The notes: generated by a model not told the origin, from the sequence alone. A DNA stretch of 5,682 bases from Burkholderiaceae bacterium (GCA_017997515.1 JAGOEY010000129.1:1-5682), one strand, 5' to 3'; counted from the stretch's first letter, positions 1-5,666 are shown. Made by a program: numbers and translations.

Positions 1-873
1 CTGCTGGCCGTGGTGTTTGAAGCGGCCGACAGCGCCACCGACCCCGAAATCTCGCGCCTGCTGGTGGCCACCTTCAACTTCATGCAGGGCAAGGAATTTG
101 CCGGGCAAGAGCGCGCCACCGGGGCCACCGCGTTTGGCGCAGGCGTGAGTGATGCCACGCGCCAGCAGCACTGGCTGCACCTGATCGACTCCCAGGACCG
201 CTGCTTCAAGGTGTTTGCGGACTTCTCGCAACCCGCACCGCTGGCGCTGTGGCACACCCTGTGTGCAGCCGACGGCACCCTGGCCGAACTGGAGCGCCTG
301 CGCCGTATCGGCTGCACCGCTGCGGTGGGTGACGCGCTGGACGCGGAGCTGAGCCAGGTGTGGTTTGACTGCTGCACCCGCCGCATGGACGCGATGCAAA
401 GTGTCGAAGCCCACATGGCGGCCGACCTGCTGCGCCTGTGTGAAAGCAAGGTCACCGAGGCGCGCACGGCGCTGCAGTCGCACCAGACCCTGCTCGACAC
501 CCTGGCCCAGACCAGCGCACCACCCACACCGGCATCCACGGCCCCCAGCGCCGCTTTTTTCGACACCCCCCCAGCCGCTGGTGTGGCGCCGCCGCCGCAG
601 GGGTACGGCCTGCACCTGGACCGCTCGGTGCTGGAGCTGGTGCAGGAGCAGTCGCAGCGCCTGCAGGCCATGCGCGACGAACTCGACACCGTACGTGCCA
701 CCCTGAACGAACGCAAGCTGGTCGAACGCGCCAAAGGCCTGCTGATGGCCCACCGCCGCCTGAGCGAAGCCGACGCCTACAAGATGCTGCGCCAGACCGC
801 CATGAACCAGAACCGCCGCCTGGTGGACGTGGCCGAGTCGCTGCTGTCGATGGCCGACTACCTGCAAGAGTGA
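1..873 (+). CDS. nasR: NIT-ANTAR nitrate-responsive transcription antiterminator, NasR-like (5'-truncated)
   Basis: This is a cytoplasmic RNA-binding regulator that senses nitrate/nitrite and lets RNA polymerase pass a leader terminator. The frame is open from base 1, so the true start is upstream; 290 codons are visible, against roughly 390-400 residues for Klebsiella NasR. The visible part begins inside the NIT sensor domain: a segment near codons 25-45 reads FMQGKEFAGQERATGA, the typical NIT 'GKE.AGQERA' pattern. A Pro/Ala-rich linker follows (about nt 505-610). The C-terminus has a coiled-coil-like helix and an ANTAR domain (about nt 640-870) with the core ERKLVERAKGLLMA and a later ALA/LEU-rich helix ending ADYLQE. 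The gene sits just upstream of a leader with two hexaloops, the known ANTAR target. No receiver domain is visible, so it is the NasR type rather than the NasS/NasT type. Family assignment is strong; the nitrate specificity follows from the context. Confidence 0.9.
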   Translation: MLAVVFEAADSATDPEISRLLVATFNFMQGKEFAGQERATGATAFGAGVSDATRQQHWLHLIDSQDRCFKVFADFSQPAPLALWHTLCAADGTLAELERLRRIGCTAAVGDALDAELSQVWFDCCTRRMDAMQSVEAHMAADLLRLCESKVTEARTALQSHQTLLDTLAQTSAPPTPASTAPSAAFFDTPPAAGVAPPPQGYGLHLDRSVLELVQEQSQRLQAMRDELDTVRATLNERKLVERAKGLLMAHRRLSEADAYKMLRQTAMNQNRRLVDVAESLLSMADYLQE

Positions 874-882
874 CCCCCCGTA

Positions 883-948
883 GCGCCTGCGGCGCCTCCC
901 CCCGAGGGGGCGATACCAGCGGCCTGGCAAAGCCAGTTCCGCGGTATC
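883..948 (+). repeat. Run of three stem-loops after nasR; probable dispersed intergenic repeat, possible terminator
   Basis: Three adjacent hairpins can be drawn. The first is 883-887 with 891-895 (GCGCC/GGCGC, loop TGC). The second is 893-899 with 906-912 (7 bp, one G-T pair, C-rich loop), in competition with the first over 893-895. The third is long: 912-917 with 943-948 (GATACC/GGTATC), 919-922 with 939-942, and 924-928 with 932-936 (CTGGC/GCCAG, loop AAA). No T-run follows, so it is not a classical intrinsic terminator, though it could slow polymerase or protect the nasR 3' end. From memory, similar blocks (CCCCCGAGGGGGC, then a hairpin around GGCCTGGCAAAGCC) recur between genes in Comamonadaceae. 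That recurrence is not visible inside this window. Confidence 0.6.
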
Positions 949-983
949 TCGGGAATGGGCAGTACCCGCTGAAATGGTGCAGC

Positions 984-998
984 GCACAACGATGGTGC
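984..998 (+). promoter_or_regulatory. NtrC-type enhancer site
   Basis: The sequence is GCAC-AACGA-TGGTGC, which fits the enterobacterial NtrC core GCAC-N5-TGGTGC seen at glnA. It is centred near 991, about 127 bases upstream of the start point predicted from the -24/-12 promoter, a normal enhancer distance. A second TGGTGC half-site lies at 975-980, 18 bases upstream, but its left half is poor. NtrC would bind here when nitrogen is limiting and activate sigma-54 RNA polymerase by looping. Binding is inferred from sequence only. Confidence 0.72.
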
Positions 999-1009
999 CA
1001 AGCGCCATC

Positions 1010-1072
1010 TTTAAGACAAATAGGCCTCCAGCGCCCATCCAGTAAGCGCAAGAAGCTATTTAATTTATAGCA
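1010..1072 (-). repeat. Dispersed repeat, copy A (inverted relative to copy B in nrtB)
   Basis: Read on the minus strand this block runs: AT-rich end, ATAGCT (near 1054-1059), a GCGC arm (1046-1049 on +), an 11-base loop, GCGC again (1031-1034) continuing as GCGCTGGAGGCC (1023-1034), then an AT-rich tail. The block at 2648-2712 has the same order and spacing on the + strand: ATAGCT, GCGC, 11 bases, GCGCTGGAGCC, then TTT. The boundaries are approximate. I recall similar elements (ATAGCTGCTAGCGCTT...GCGCTAGAG) scattered through Comamonadaceae genomes. It lies between the NtrC site and the sigma-54 promoter. Confidence 0.65.
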
Positions 1073-1091
1073 AACCCAGGTTCAACCAAGC

Positions 1092-1107
1092 TGGCACGCG
1101 GCTTGCA
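1092..1107 (+). promoter_or_regulatory. Sigma-54 (-24/-12) promoter of the nitrate operon
   Basis: TGGCACG (1092-1098), four bases, then TTGCA (1103-1107) matches the RpoN consensus TGGCACG-N4-TTGCW at every fixed position. The invariant GG (1093-1094) and GC (1105-1106) are 10 bases apart, as required. Transcription should begin about 12 bases downstream of the GC, near 1117-1119, giving a leader of about 170 bases before nrtA. The NtrC-like enhancer upstream supports nitrogen control. This is the only convincing promoter I see in the window. Confidence 0.92.
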
Positions 1108-1144
1108 TCTACCTCAGCACGGGGCCGATGAAGGCCTCCAGGCT

Positions 1145-1170
1145 GGTAGCACCCAATGGCGGGTGCCACC
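1145..1170 (+). promoter_or_regulatory. ANTAR target RNA, hairpin P1 with hexaloop AATGGC
   Basis: Stem 1145-1154 pairs with 1161-1170 (10 positions, one A-C mismatch at 1148/1167), closing a six-base loop AATGGC at 1155-1160. ANTAR-binding RNAs carry two such hexaloops with A at loop position 1 and G at position 4; this loop has both. It is the first of the pair and is followed seven bases later by P2. Its likely partner is the NIT-ANTAR protein encoded just upstream. Confidence 0.85.
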
Positions 1171-1177
1171 CGCTCCC

Positions 1178-1193
1178 AGGACAAGGGCGTCCT
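1178..1193 (+). promoter_or_regulatory. ANTAR target RNA, hairpin P2 (antiterminator) with hexaloop AAGGGC
   Basis: AGGAC (1178-1182) pairs with GTCCT (1189-1193), giving 5 perfect base pairs around the loop AAGGGC (1183-1188), which again has A1 and G4. Bases 1183-1193 are also most of the 5' arm of the terminator stem, so P2 and the terminator cannot form together. This is the architecture described for ANTAR antitermination: the protein bound to P1 and P2 holds the RNA in the read-through form. Confidence 0.85.
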
Positions 1194-1252
1194 TACCCGC
1201 AGGGTCTCGTTTTCGAGCACCTCTTGTGTGGTGAGGACGCCCTTTTTGTTTG
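1183..1252 (+). terminator. Regulated intrinsic terminator in the nrtA leader
   Basis: Bases 1183-1196 pair with 1231-1244: 14 contiguous positions, all Watson-Crick except one T-G pair (1194/1233). TTTTTGTTTG follows from 1243 onward. The 34-base loop is compacted by an inner hairpin, CTCG-TTTT-CGAG at 1206-1217, which GGT/ACC pairing with one bulged base can extend. It lies between the sigma-54 promoter and nrtA, so it would stop transcription before the operon unless P2 forms. That makes it an attenuator and not the end of a gene. Confidence 0.88.
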
Positions 1253-1277
1253 TCTGCTGCCTTTTCATTTACCGACC

Positions 1278-1281
1278 GGAG
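1278..1281 (+). promoter_or_regulatory. Ribosome binding site that fixes the nrtA start
   Basis: GGAG lies 8 bases before the ATG at 1290, downstream of the leader terminator. It supports 1290 over the upstream in-frame ATG at 1128, which would put P1, P2 and the terminator inside the coding sequence. Confidence 0.75.
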
Positions 1282-1289
1282 TTCGCCCC

Positions 1290-2534
1290 ATGACCGATCT
1301 GCTGAAAACCAAGTTGAGCCGCCGCACGGTGCTGCAAGTTGCCGCCGTGGGCGCCGTGGGCATCGACCCTGCCCTGCGTGCTGCCGTCTGGGCCCAGGGC
1401 TCCGACAAGCCTGAAAAAGAAGAAGTCAAGATCGGCTTCATCCCGCTGACCGACTGCGCCAGTGTGGTGATGGCCTCGGTGCTGGGCATCGACAAGAAAT
1501 ACGGCGTGAAGATTGTGCCGACCAAGGAGTCCAGCTGGGCCAGCGTGCGCGACAAGCTGGTCAACGGCGAGCTGGACTTTGCCCATGTGTTGTACGGCCT
1601 GGTCTACGGCGTCCACCTGGGTGTGGGCGGCCAGAAGAAAGACATGGCCGTGCTGATGACCCTCAACAACAACGGTCAGGCCATCACGCTGTCCAAGAAA
1701 CTGGCCGACAAAGGGGCCATCGACGGCGCATCGCTTGCCAAACTGATGGCCGCCGAGAAACGCGAATACACCTTTGCCCAGACCTTCCCCACCGGCACCC
1801 ACGCCATGTGGCTGTACTACTGGATGGCGGCCAACGGCATCAACCCGATGAAGGACGCCAAGGTCATCACCGTGCCGCCGCCGCAAATGGTGGCCAACAT
1901 GCGCGTGGGCAACATGGACGGATTCTGTGTGGGTGAGCCCTGGAACCACCGCGCCATCATGGACGGTATTGGTATCACCGCCACCACCACCCAGGACATC
2001 TGGAAAGACCACCCCGAGAAAGTGCTGGGCACCACGGCCGAATACGCCAAGAAGTACCCCAACACCTCGCGCGCCGTGACCGCCGCCATCCTGGAGGCCA
2101 GCCGCTGGATCGACGCCAGCATCGCCAACCGCAACAAGATGGCCGAGACGATTGCCGACAAGGCCTTTGTCAACACCAGCGTGGACGCTGTCAACCAGCG
2201 CATCTTGGGCCGCTACCAGAACGGCCTGGGCAAGACCTGGGACGACCCGAATTCCATGAAGTTCTACAACGAGGGGCTGGTCAATTTCCCCTACCTGTCG
2301 GACGGCATGTGGTTCCTCACGCAGCACAAACGCTGGGGCATCCTGAAAGAACACCCCGACTACCTCAAGGTGGCGCAAGAGATCAACCAGATCGGCCTCT
2401 ACAAAGACGCCGCCGCCGCCAGCAAGACGGCGGTGCCCAAAGACGCGATGCGCACCAGCAAGCTGTTTGACGGTGTGGTCTGGGACGGCAAAGACCCGAA
2501 GAAATACGCCGATTCGTTCAAAGTCCGCGCTTAA
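1290..2534 (+). CDS. nrtA: Nitrate ABC transporter, periplasmic nitrate-binding protein (Tat-exported)
   Basis: This 414-residue protein is the solute-binding component of an NrtA/NasF/CmpA-family ABC importer and should capture nitrate (possibly nitrite) in the periplasm. The N-terminus carries a twin-arginine signal: SRRTVLQ at residues 10-16, a hydrophobic stretch to about 33, and a likely cut near AVWAQ (32-36). The mature fold starts at about 45 with VKIGFIPLTDCASVV, the family's usual first strand. Further family-like blocks are SSWASVRDKL (81-90), NNNGQAI (126-132), PTGTHAMWLYYWMA (167-180) and GFCVGEPWNHRA (211-222). By eye, W83, Q130 and H171 fall where cyanobacterial NrtA has nitrate-contacting Trp, Gln and His; I cannot verify that alignment. 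The start follows GGAG and gives a complete Tat signal. The gene is first in the operon, 33 bases before nrtB. Bicarbonate binding (CmpA) is the main alternative, made unlikely by the neighbours. Confidence 0.92.
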   Translation: MTDLLKTKLSRRTVLQVAAVGAVGIDPALRAAVWAQGSDKPEKEEVKIGFIPLTDCASVVMASVLGIDKKYGVKIVPTKESSWASVRDKLVNGELDFAHVLYGLVYGVHLGVGGQKKDMAVLMTLNNNGQAITLSKKLADKGAIDGASLAKLMAAEKREYTFAQTFPTGTHAMWLYYWMAANGINPMKDAKVITVPPPQMVANMRVGNMDGFCVGEPWNHRAIMDGIGITATTTQDIWKDHPEKVLGTTAEYAKKYPNTSRAVTAAILEASRWIDASIANRNKMAETIADKAFVNTSVDAVNQRILGRYQNGLGKTWDDPNSMKFYNEGLVNFPYLSDGMWFLTQHKRWGILKEHPDYLKVAQEINQIGLYKDAAAASKTAVPKDAMRTSKLFDGVVWDGKDPKKYADSFKVRA

Positions 2535-2555
2535 AACGTGTTCTCAAACCGTTCC

Positions 2556-2561
2556 AAGGAG
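2556..2561 (+). promoter_or_regulatory. Ribosome binding site that fixes the nrtB start
   Basis: AAGGAG lies 6 bases before the ATG at 2568. It makes that ATG the start in preference to the in-frame GTG at 2538, which lies before this site. Confidence 0.82.
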
Positions 2562-2567
2562 CCCACC

Positions 2568-3524
2568 ATGGTCAGTGCCACTTTTCACAGCCCGCTGGAG
2601 CAAGCCGCAGCCGACATGGCCGCCAGCCGCACCCCGCCTGCCGACACCAAAACTACAAAAAAGATAGCTGCCAGCGCACACTCAGCAAGCGCTGGAGCCA
2701 CTTTGGATGCCAAAAAAGCAGCCCCCAGCCGCACCCCCATCCCCTGGCGGCGCCTAGCGCTGCGGGTGCTGCCACCCGTGGTGGGGCTGGCCTTGCTGGT
2801 GCTGCTGTGGGAGATCGTGTCGTTCAAGACGGGCGGCGCCATCCCCACACCGCTGGAGACCTGGAAGCAGGCGCTGGTGATTTTTGCCGACCCGTTCTAC
2901 CGCAACGGCCCCAACGACCAGGGTGTGGGCTGGAACGTGCTGGCCTCACTCGAACGGGTGGCGCTGGGGTTTGGCCTGGCCGCGCTGGTGGGTATTCCGG
3001 TCGGGTTTGCGATTGGCCGCTTTGAGCTGCTGGGCCGTATGTTCAACCCGCTCATCAGCCTGCTGCGCCCGGTGTCGCCGCTGGCCTGGCTGCCCATTGG
3101 CCTGTTGGTGTTCAAGGGCGCCAACCCCGCCGCCATCTGGACCATCTTCATCTGCTCGATCTGGCCCATGGTCATCAACACCGCCGTGGGTGTGCAGCGT
3201 GTACCGCAGGACTACATGAACGTGGCCAAGGTGCTGAACCTGAGTGAATGGAAGATCGTCACCAAGATCCTGTTCCCCGCCGTATTGCCCTACATGCTGA
3301 CCGGTGTGCGCCTGGCCGTCGGCACCGCCTGGCTGGTGATCGTAGCCGCCGAGATGCTGACCGGTGGTGTCGGTATCGGCTTTTGGGTCTGGGACGAGTG
3401 GAACAACCTGAACGTCAAGAACATCATCATTGCCATCTTCGTGATCGGCATCGTCGGCCTGCTGCTGGAATATGCACTGGTCAAGATTGCAACCGCCTTT
3501 ACTTTCGAAGAGGTCAAGTCATGA
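2568..3524 (+). CDS. nrtB: Nitrate ABC transporter, inner-membrane permease
   Basis: This 318-residue permease belongs to the NrtB/SsuC/TauC family (BPD_transp_1) and forms the membrane channel for nitrate delivered by NrtA. Residues 1-60 are a polar, Ala/Lys/Pro-rich cytoplasmic tail. Hydrophobic segments follow at about 66-85, 130-150, 172-184, 188-208, 245-262 and 284-306. The EAA loop that docks the ATPase is at about 218-241 (NVAKVLNLSEWKIVTKILFP then AVLP), with Asn224 where many relatives have Gly. The block from about 265 to 281 (TGGVGIGFWVWDEWNN) resembles NrtB/CmpB proteins. The gene starts 33 bases after nrtA, and its stop overlaps the nrtD start (ATGA), so the two are probably translationally coupled. 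Oddly, residues about 28-48 are encoded by a dispersed repeat (2648-2712), which lengthens the tail. Family assignment is firm; nitrate specificity comes from the operon. Confidence 0.92.
   Translation: MVSATFHSPLEQAAADMAASRTPPADTKTTKKIAASAHSASAGATLDAKKAAPSRTPIPWRRLALRVLPPVVGLALLVLLWEIVSFKTGGAIPTPLETWKQALVIFADPFYRNGPNDQGVGWNVLASLERVALGFGLAALVGIPVGFAIGRFELLGRMFNPLISLLRPVSPLAWLPIGLLVFKGANPAAIWTIFICSIWPMVINTAVGVQRVPQDYMNVAKVLNLSEWKIVTKILFPAVLPYMLTGVRLAVGTAWLVIVAAEMLTGGVGIGFWVWDEWNNLNVKNIIIAIFVIGIVGLLLEYALVKIATAFTFEEVKS
2648..2712 (+). repeat. Dispersed repeat, copy B, inside the nrtB coding sequence
   Basis: This copy matches copy A (about 1010-1072, opposite strand) in order and spacing: an A-rich run, GATAGCT (2663-2669), CCAGCGC (2671-2677), an 11-base spacer, GCGCTGG (2689-2695) continuing as GGAGCC, then TTT. 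The two 7-base arms are perfect inverted repeats, so the RNA can form a hairpin. The reading frame stays open through it, and it supplies about 21 residues (28-48) of the NrtB N-terminal tail, with many Lys, Ala and Ser. The edges are estimates. Confidence 0.65.
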
Positions 3525-4336
3525 GCGCCGCATCCCTGACCACCAAGTTCATCGAAATCAGCAACGTTGAACAAACCTTCAAAACCGCCAAGGGCCCGTT
3601 CCAGGCGTTACGCGACATCCACCTCAACGTGGCCAAAGGCGAGTTTGTGGCCCTGATCGGCCACTCAGGCTGTGGCAAGTCCACCTTGCTGAACCTGATC
3701 GCCGGGCTGACCCGCCCCACCCACGGCACGCTGCTGTGCGCCAACCGCGAGATCGCCGGGCCCGGCCCCGAGCGTGCGGTGGTGTTCCAGAACCATTCGC
3801 TGCTGCCCTGGCTCACCTGTTTTGAAAACATCCACCTGGGTGTGGAGCGCGTTTTTGGTGCCACGGAAACCAAGGCCCAACTCAAGGCCCGCACCGACGC
3901 CGCGCTGGCACTGGTGGGCCTGACACCCGCCACCCACAAGCGCCCCGGCGAAATATCGGGCGGCATGAAGCAACGCGTGGGGATTGCCCGCGCGCTGGCC
4001 ATGGAGCCCAAGGTGCTGCTGATGGACGAGCCCTTTGGTGCGCTCGACGCGTTAACCCGCGCCAAGCTGCAGGATGAGCTGCTGTCGATCGTGCAGAAGA
4101 CACAGAGCACGGTGGTGATGGTGACCCACGACGTGGACGAAGCCGTGCTGCTGTCCGACAAGATCGTGATGATGACCAACGGCCCGTCGGCCACCATTGG
4201 TGAGGTGCTGAGTGTGGACCTGCCACGCCCACGCAACCGCGTGGAGCTGGCCGAGGACGTGAATTACGTGCACTACCGCAAGGCCGTCATCGACTTCCTC
4301 TACACCCGCCAGGGCCACGTCGAAAAAGCAGCCTGA
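3521..4336 (+). CDS. nrtD: Nitrate ABC transporter, ATP-binding protein
   Basis: This 271-residue ATPase (NrtD/NasD, SsuB/TauB family) powers nitrate import from the cytoplasmic face of NrtB. All nucleotide-binding motifs are intact: Walker A GHSGCGKST (47-55), Q-loop Gln90, signature ISGGMKQR (145-152), Walker B VLLMDEP (165-171), D-loop with GALD (173-176) and switch His203 in VTHDVDEA. It has the length of a single NrtD-type ATPase and lacks the extra binding-protein-like domain of cyanobacterial NrtC, so it probably acts as a homodimer. The start overlaps the nrtB stop (ATGA at 3521-3524) and has GAGG 7 bases upstream. A further in-frame ATG at 3248 lies inside nrtB and is not used. The C-terminus (about 225-262) has the short PRPR... 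tail common in this family. The symbol nasD would serve equally well. Confidence 0.93.
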   Translation: MSAASLTTKFIEISNVEQTFKTAKGPFQALRDIHLNVAKGEFVALIGHSGCGKSTLLNLIAGLTRPTHGTLLCANREIAGPGPERAVVFQNHSLLPWLTCFENIHLGVERVFGATETKAQLKARTDAALALVGLTPATHKRPGEISGGMKQRVGIARALAMEPKVLLMDEPFGALDALTRAKLQDELLSIVQKTQSTVVMVTHDVDEAVLLSDKIVMMTNGPSATIGEVLSVDLPRPRNRVELAEDVNYVHYRKAVIDFLYTRQGHVEKAA

Positions 4337-4343
4337 GAGACCA

Positions 4344-4376
4344 CGCCACCCCACGCCCCACTTCAGCCGGGTGGCG
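4344..4376 (+). other. Stem-loop between nrtD and the MFS transporter gene
   Basis: CGCCACCC (4344-4351) pairs perfectly with GGGTGGCG (4369-4376), 8 bp with a 17-base loop. No T-run follows (the next bases are GGTGGATGTGG), so it is not a convincing terminator. It may set the relative amounts of the ABC and MFS mRNA segments by processing or partial pausing. The rest of the 98-base gap shows no promoter I can support. Confidence 0.45.
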
Positions 4377-4434
4377 GCGGTGGATGTGGTGGTGGCATTG
4401 AATAACCAAAAACACAGACAAACGGATTTTCCCC

Positions 4435-5649
4435 ATGGCAGGTTTTCGCAATTTTCTGAAGTCCGGACATGCGCCCACACTGGGCGCATCGTTCTTTTAT
4501 TTCATGTTCTCGTGTGCCATCTGGGTCATCAACGGCACCATGGCACCGTTCATCAGCGAGAGTTTCCAGCTCTCCCCCGCGCAGAAGGGCCTGATGCTGT
4601 CAGTGCCAATTTTTGCCGGTGCGCTGATGCGTTTCCCGCTGGGTGTGCTGGCGCAGTACATCGGCCGCAAAAACGCCACGCTGGTCGAGATGGGCGGTAT
4701 CTGCCTGGCCATGTTGTACGGTTATTTCATGGTCGAGTCTTTCAACGACCTGCTGGCCATGGGTGTGCTGCTGGGGATTGCCGGGGCCAGCTTTGGTGTG
4801 GCGCTAAGCCTGGGCAGCGGCTCGTTCCCGCCGCGCTACAAAGGCCTGGCCATGGGCTTGGTCGGTGCGGGTAATGTGGGCACCGCTGTGTCCGCCCTGC
4901 TGGCGCCACCGCTGGCCCAGGCCTTTGGCTGGCAAGCGGTGTACGGCTTTGCCGCCATCGGCATTTTGATTCCGATGGTGGTGATGATCGTGTTCGCCAA
5001 AGAGCCCGATGACATCGACACCCACGCCAGCTTCAAAGACCATGTGGCCTGCCTGTTTGAAAAAGACGGCTGGGCCTTCAGCCTGATCTACGCCGTCACC
5101 TTTGGTGGCTTCATCGGCCTGGCTTCGTTTCTGCCCAGCTACTTCTTTGACCAGTTCCACGTGAGCAAGGTCGAGGCCGGGCAGCTCACCATGCTGGCTG
5201 CTTTCATGGGCGCGGCAGTGCGTATTTTTGGCGGCTGGCTGTCCGACCACTGGGGTGGCGTGAACACCCTCACCGCCGTGCTGGCCATCGTGGCCGTCAC
5301 GCTGGTGTTGTGTGGCATGGCGACCGCGTCCCTGCCCATGACGGTCATTTTGCTCATCGTGTGTTTTGCCGCACTCGGCGCAGGCAACGGAGCCACCTTC
5401 CAGCTCGTCCCCCTGCGCTGGCCCACCACCACCGCCGTGGCCGGCTCCATGATCGGCGAAATAGGCGCCCTCGGCGGCGGCTTCATCACCAACGCCCTGG
5501 GCCTGAGCAAACAGTTCACAGGCAGTTACGCCAGCGGTTTCTACGCGTTTGCGGCGTGTACTGTTTTGGTGCTGGGGATGCTGCGGTTTATGCAGATCCG
5601 CTGGACCCGGACGTGGGCAGAGAAAGGTGGGCGCGCACGCAGTGCGTGA
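4435..5649 (+). CDS. narK: MFS nitrate/nitrite transporter, NarK/NasA family
   Basis: This is a 404-residue inner-membrane carrier of the nitrate/nitrite porter family with about 12 hydrophobic segments. The N-terminus FLKSGHAPTL (7-16) is typical of the family. Arg66 in segment 2 (FAGALMRFPLG) and Arg263 in segment 8 (AAVRIFGGWLSD) match the two substrate-binding arginines of E. coli NarK (R89, R305). The two nitrate-signature regions are recognisable: GAGNVG (144-149) in segment 5 and GEIGALGGGF (341-350) in segment 11. The motif-A-like loop is GVLAQYIGRKN (70-80). At 404 residues it is close to assimilatory NasA transporters and shorter than E. coli NarK (463). It starts 98 bases after nrtD, probably in the same transcript; its ribosome site is weak (GGA at 4424-4426). 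The context suggests assimilatory uptake, but export or exchange of nitrite cannot be excluded. The name nasA (Bacillus usage) would also fit. Confidence 0.9.
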   Translation: MAGFRNFLKSGHAPTLGASFFYFMFSCAIWVINGTMAPFISESFQLSPAQKGLMLSVPIFAGALMRFPLGVLAQYIGRKNATLVEMGGICLAMLYGYFMVESFNDLLAMGVLLGIAGASFGVALSLGSGSFPPRYKGLAMGLVGAGNVGTAVSALLAPPLAQAFGWQAVYGFAAIGILIPMVVMIVFAKEPDDIDTHASFKDHVACLFEKDGWAFSLIYAVTFGGFIGLASFLPSYFFDQFHVSKVEAGQLTMLAAFMGAAVRIFGGWLSDHWGGVNTLTAVLAIVAVTLVLCGMATASLPMTVILLIVCFAALGAGNGATFQLVPLRWPTTTAVAGSMIGEIGALGGGFITNALGLSKQFTGSYASGFYAFAACTVLVLGMLRFMQIRWTRTWAEKGGRARSA

Positions 5650-5666
5650 CATACGCGTAGCGGATG

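Noticed and set aside
1051..1072. AT-rich TATTTAAT/TATAGC segments as a possible sigma-70 -10 box
   Set aside because: There is no matching -35 element at the right distance, the segment belongs to the repeat, and the sigma-54 promoter just downstream is a full consensus match.
1128..1289. In-frame upstream start (ATG at 1128) adding 54 residues to NrtA
   Set aside because: The extension would cover P1, P2 and the terminator, has no good ribosome site, and would bury the Tat signal internally. The ATG at 1290 has GGAG and starts a complete Tat signal.
1269..2378. Long minus-strand open frame opposite nrtA (and similar ones opposite the other genes)
   Set aside because: It is rich in His, Gly and Val as expected for the antisense of a GC-rich gene, shows no recognisable domain, and lies opposite a clearly conserved protein.
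2538..2567. GTG start for nrtB at 2538
   Set aside because: AAGGAG at 2556-2561 is well spaced for the ATG at 2568 and lies downstream of the GTG.
3248..3520. Upstream start for the ATPase gene at 3248
   Set aside because: This stretch is nrtB read in another frame. The ATPase family sequence begins at 3521, where the start overlaps the nrtB stop.
4344..4376. Intrinsic terminator after nrtD
   Set aside because: The 8-bp stem is perfect but is followed by G-rich sequence with no T-run, so it is listed only as a stem-loop.
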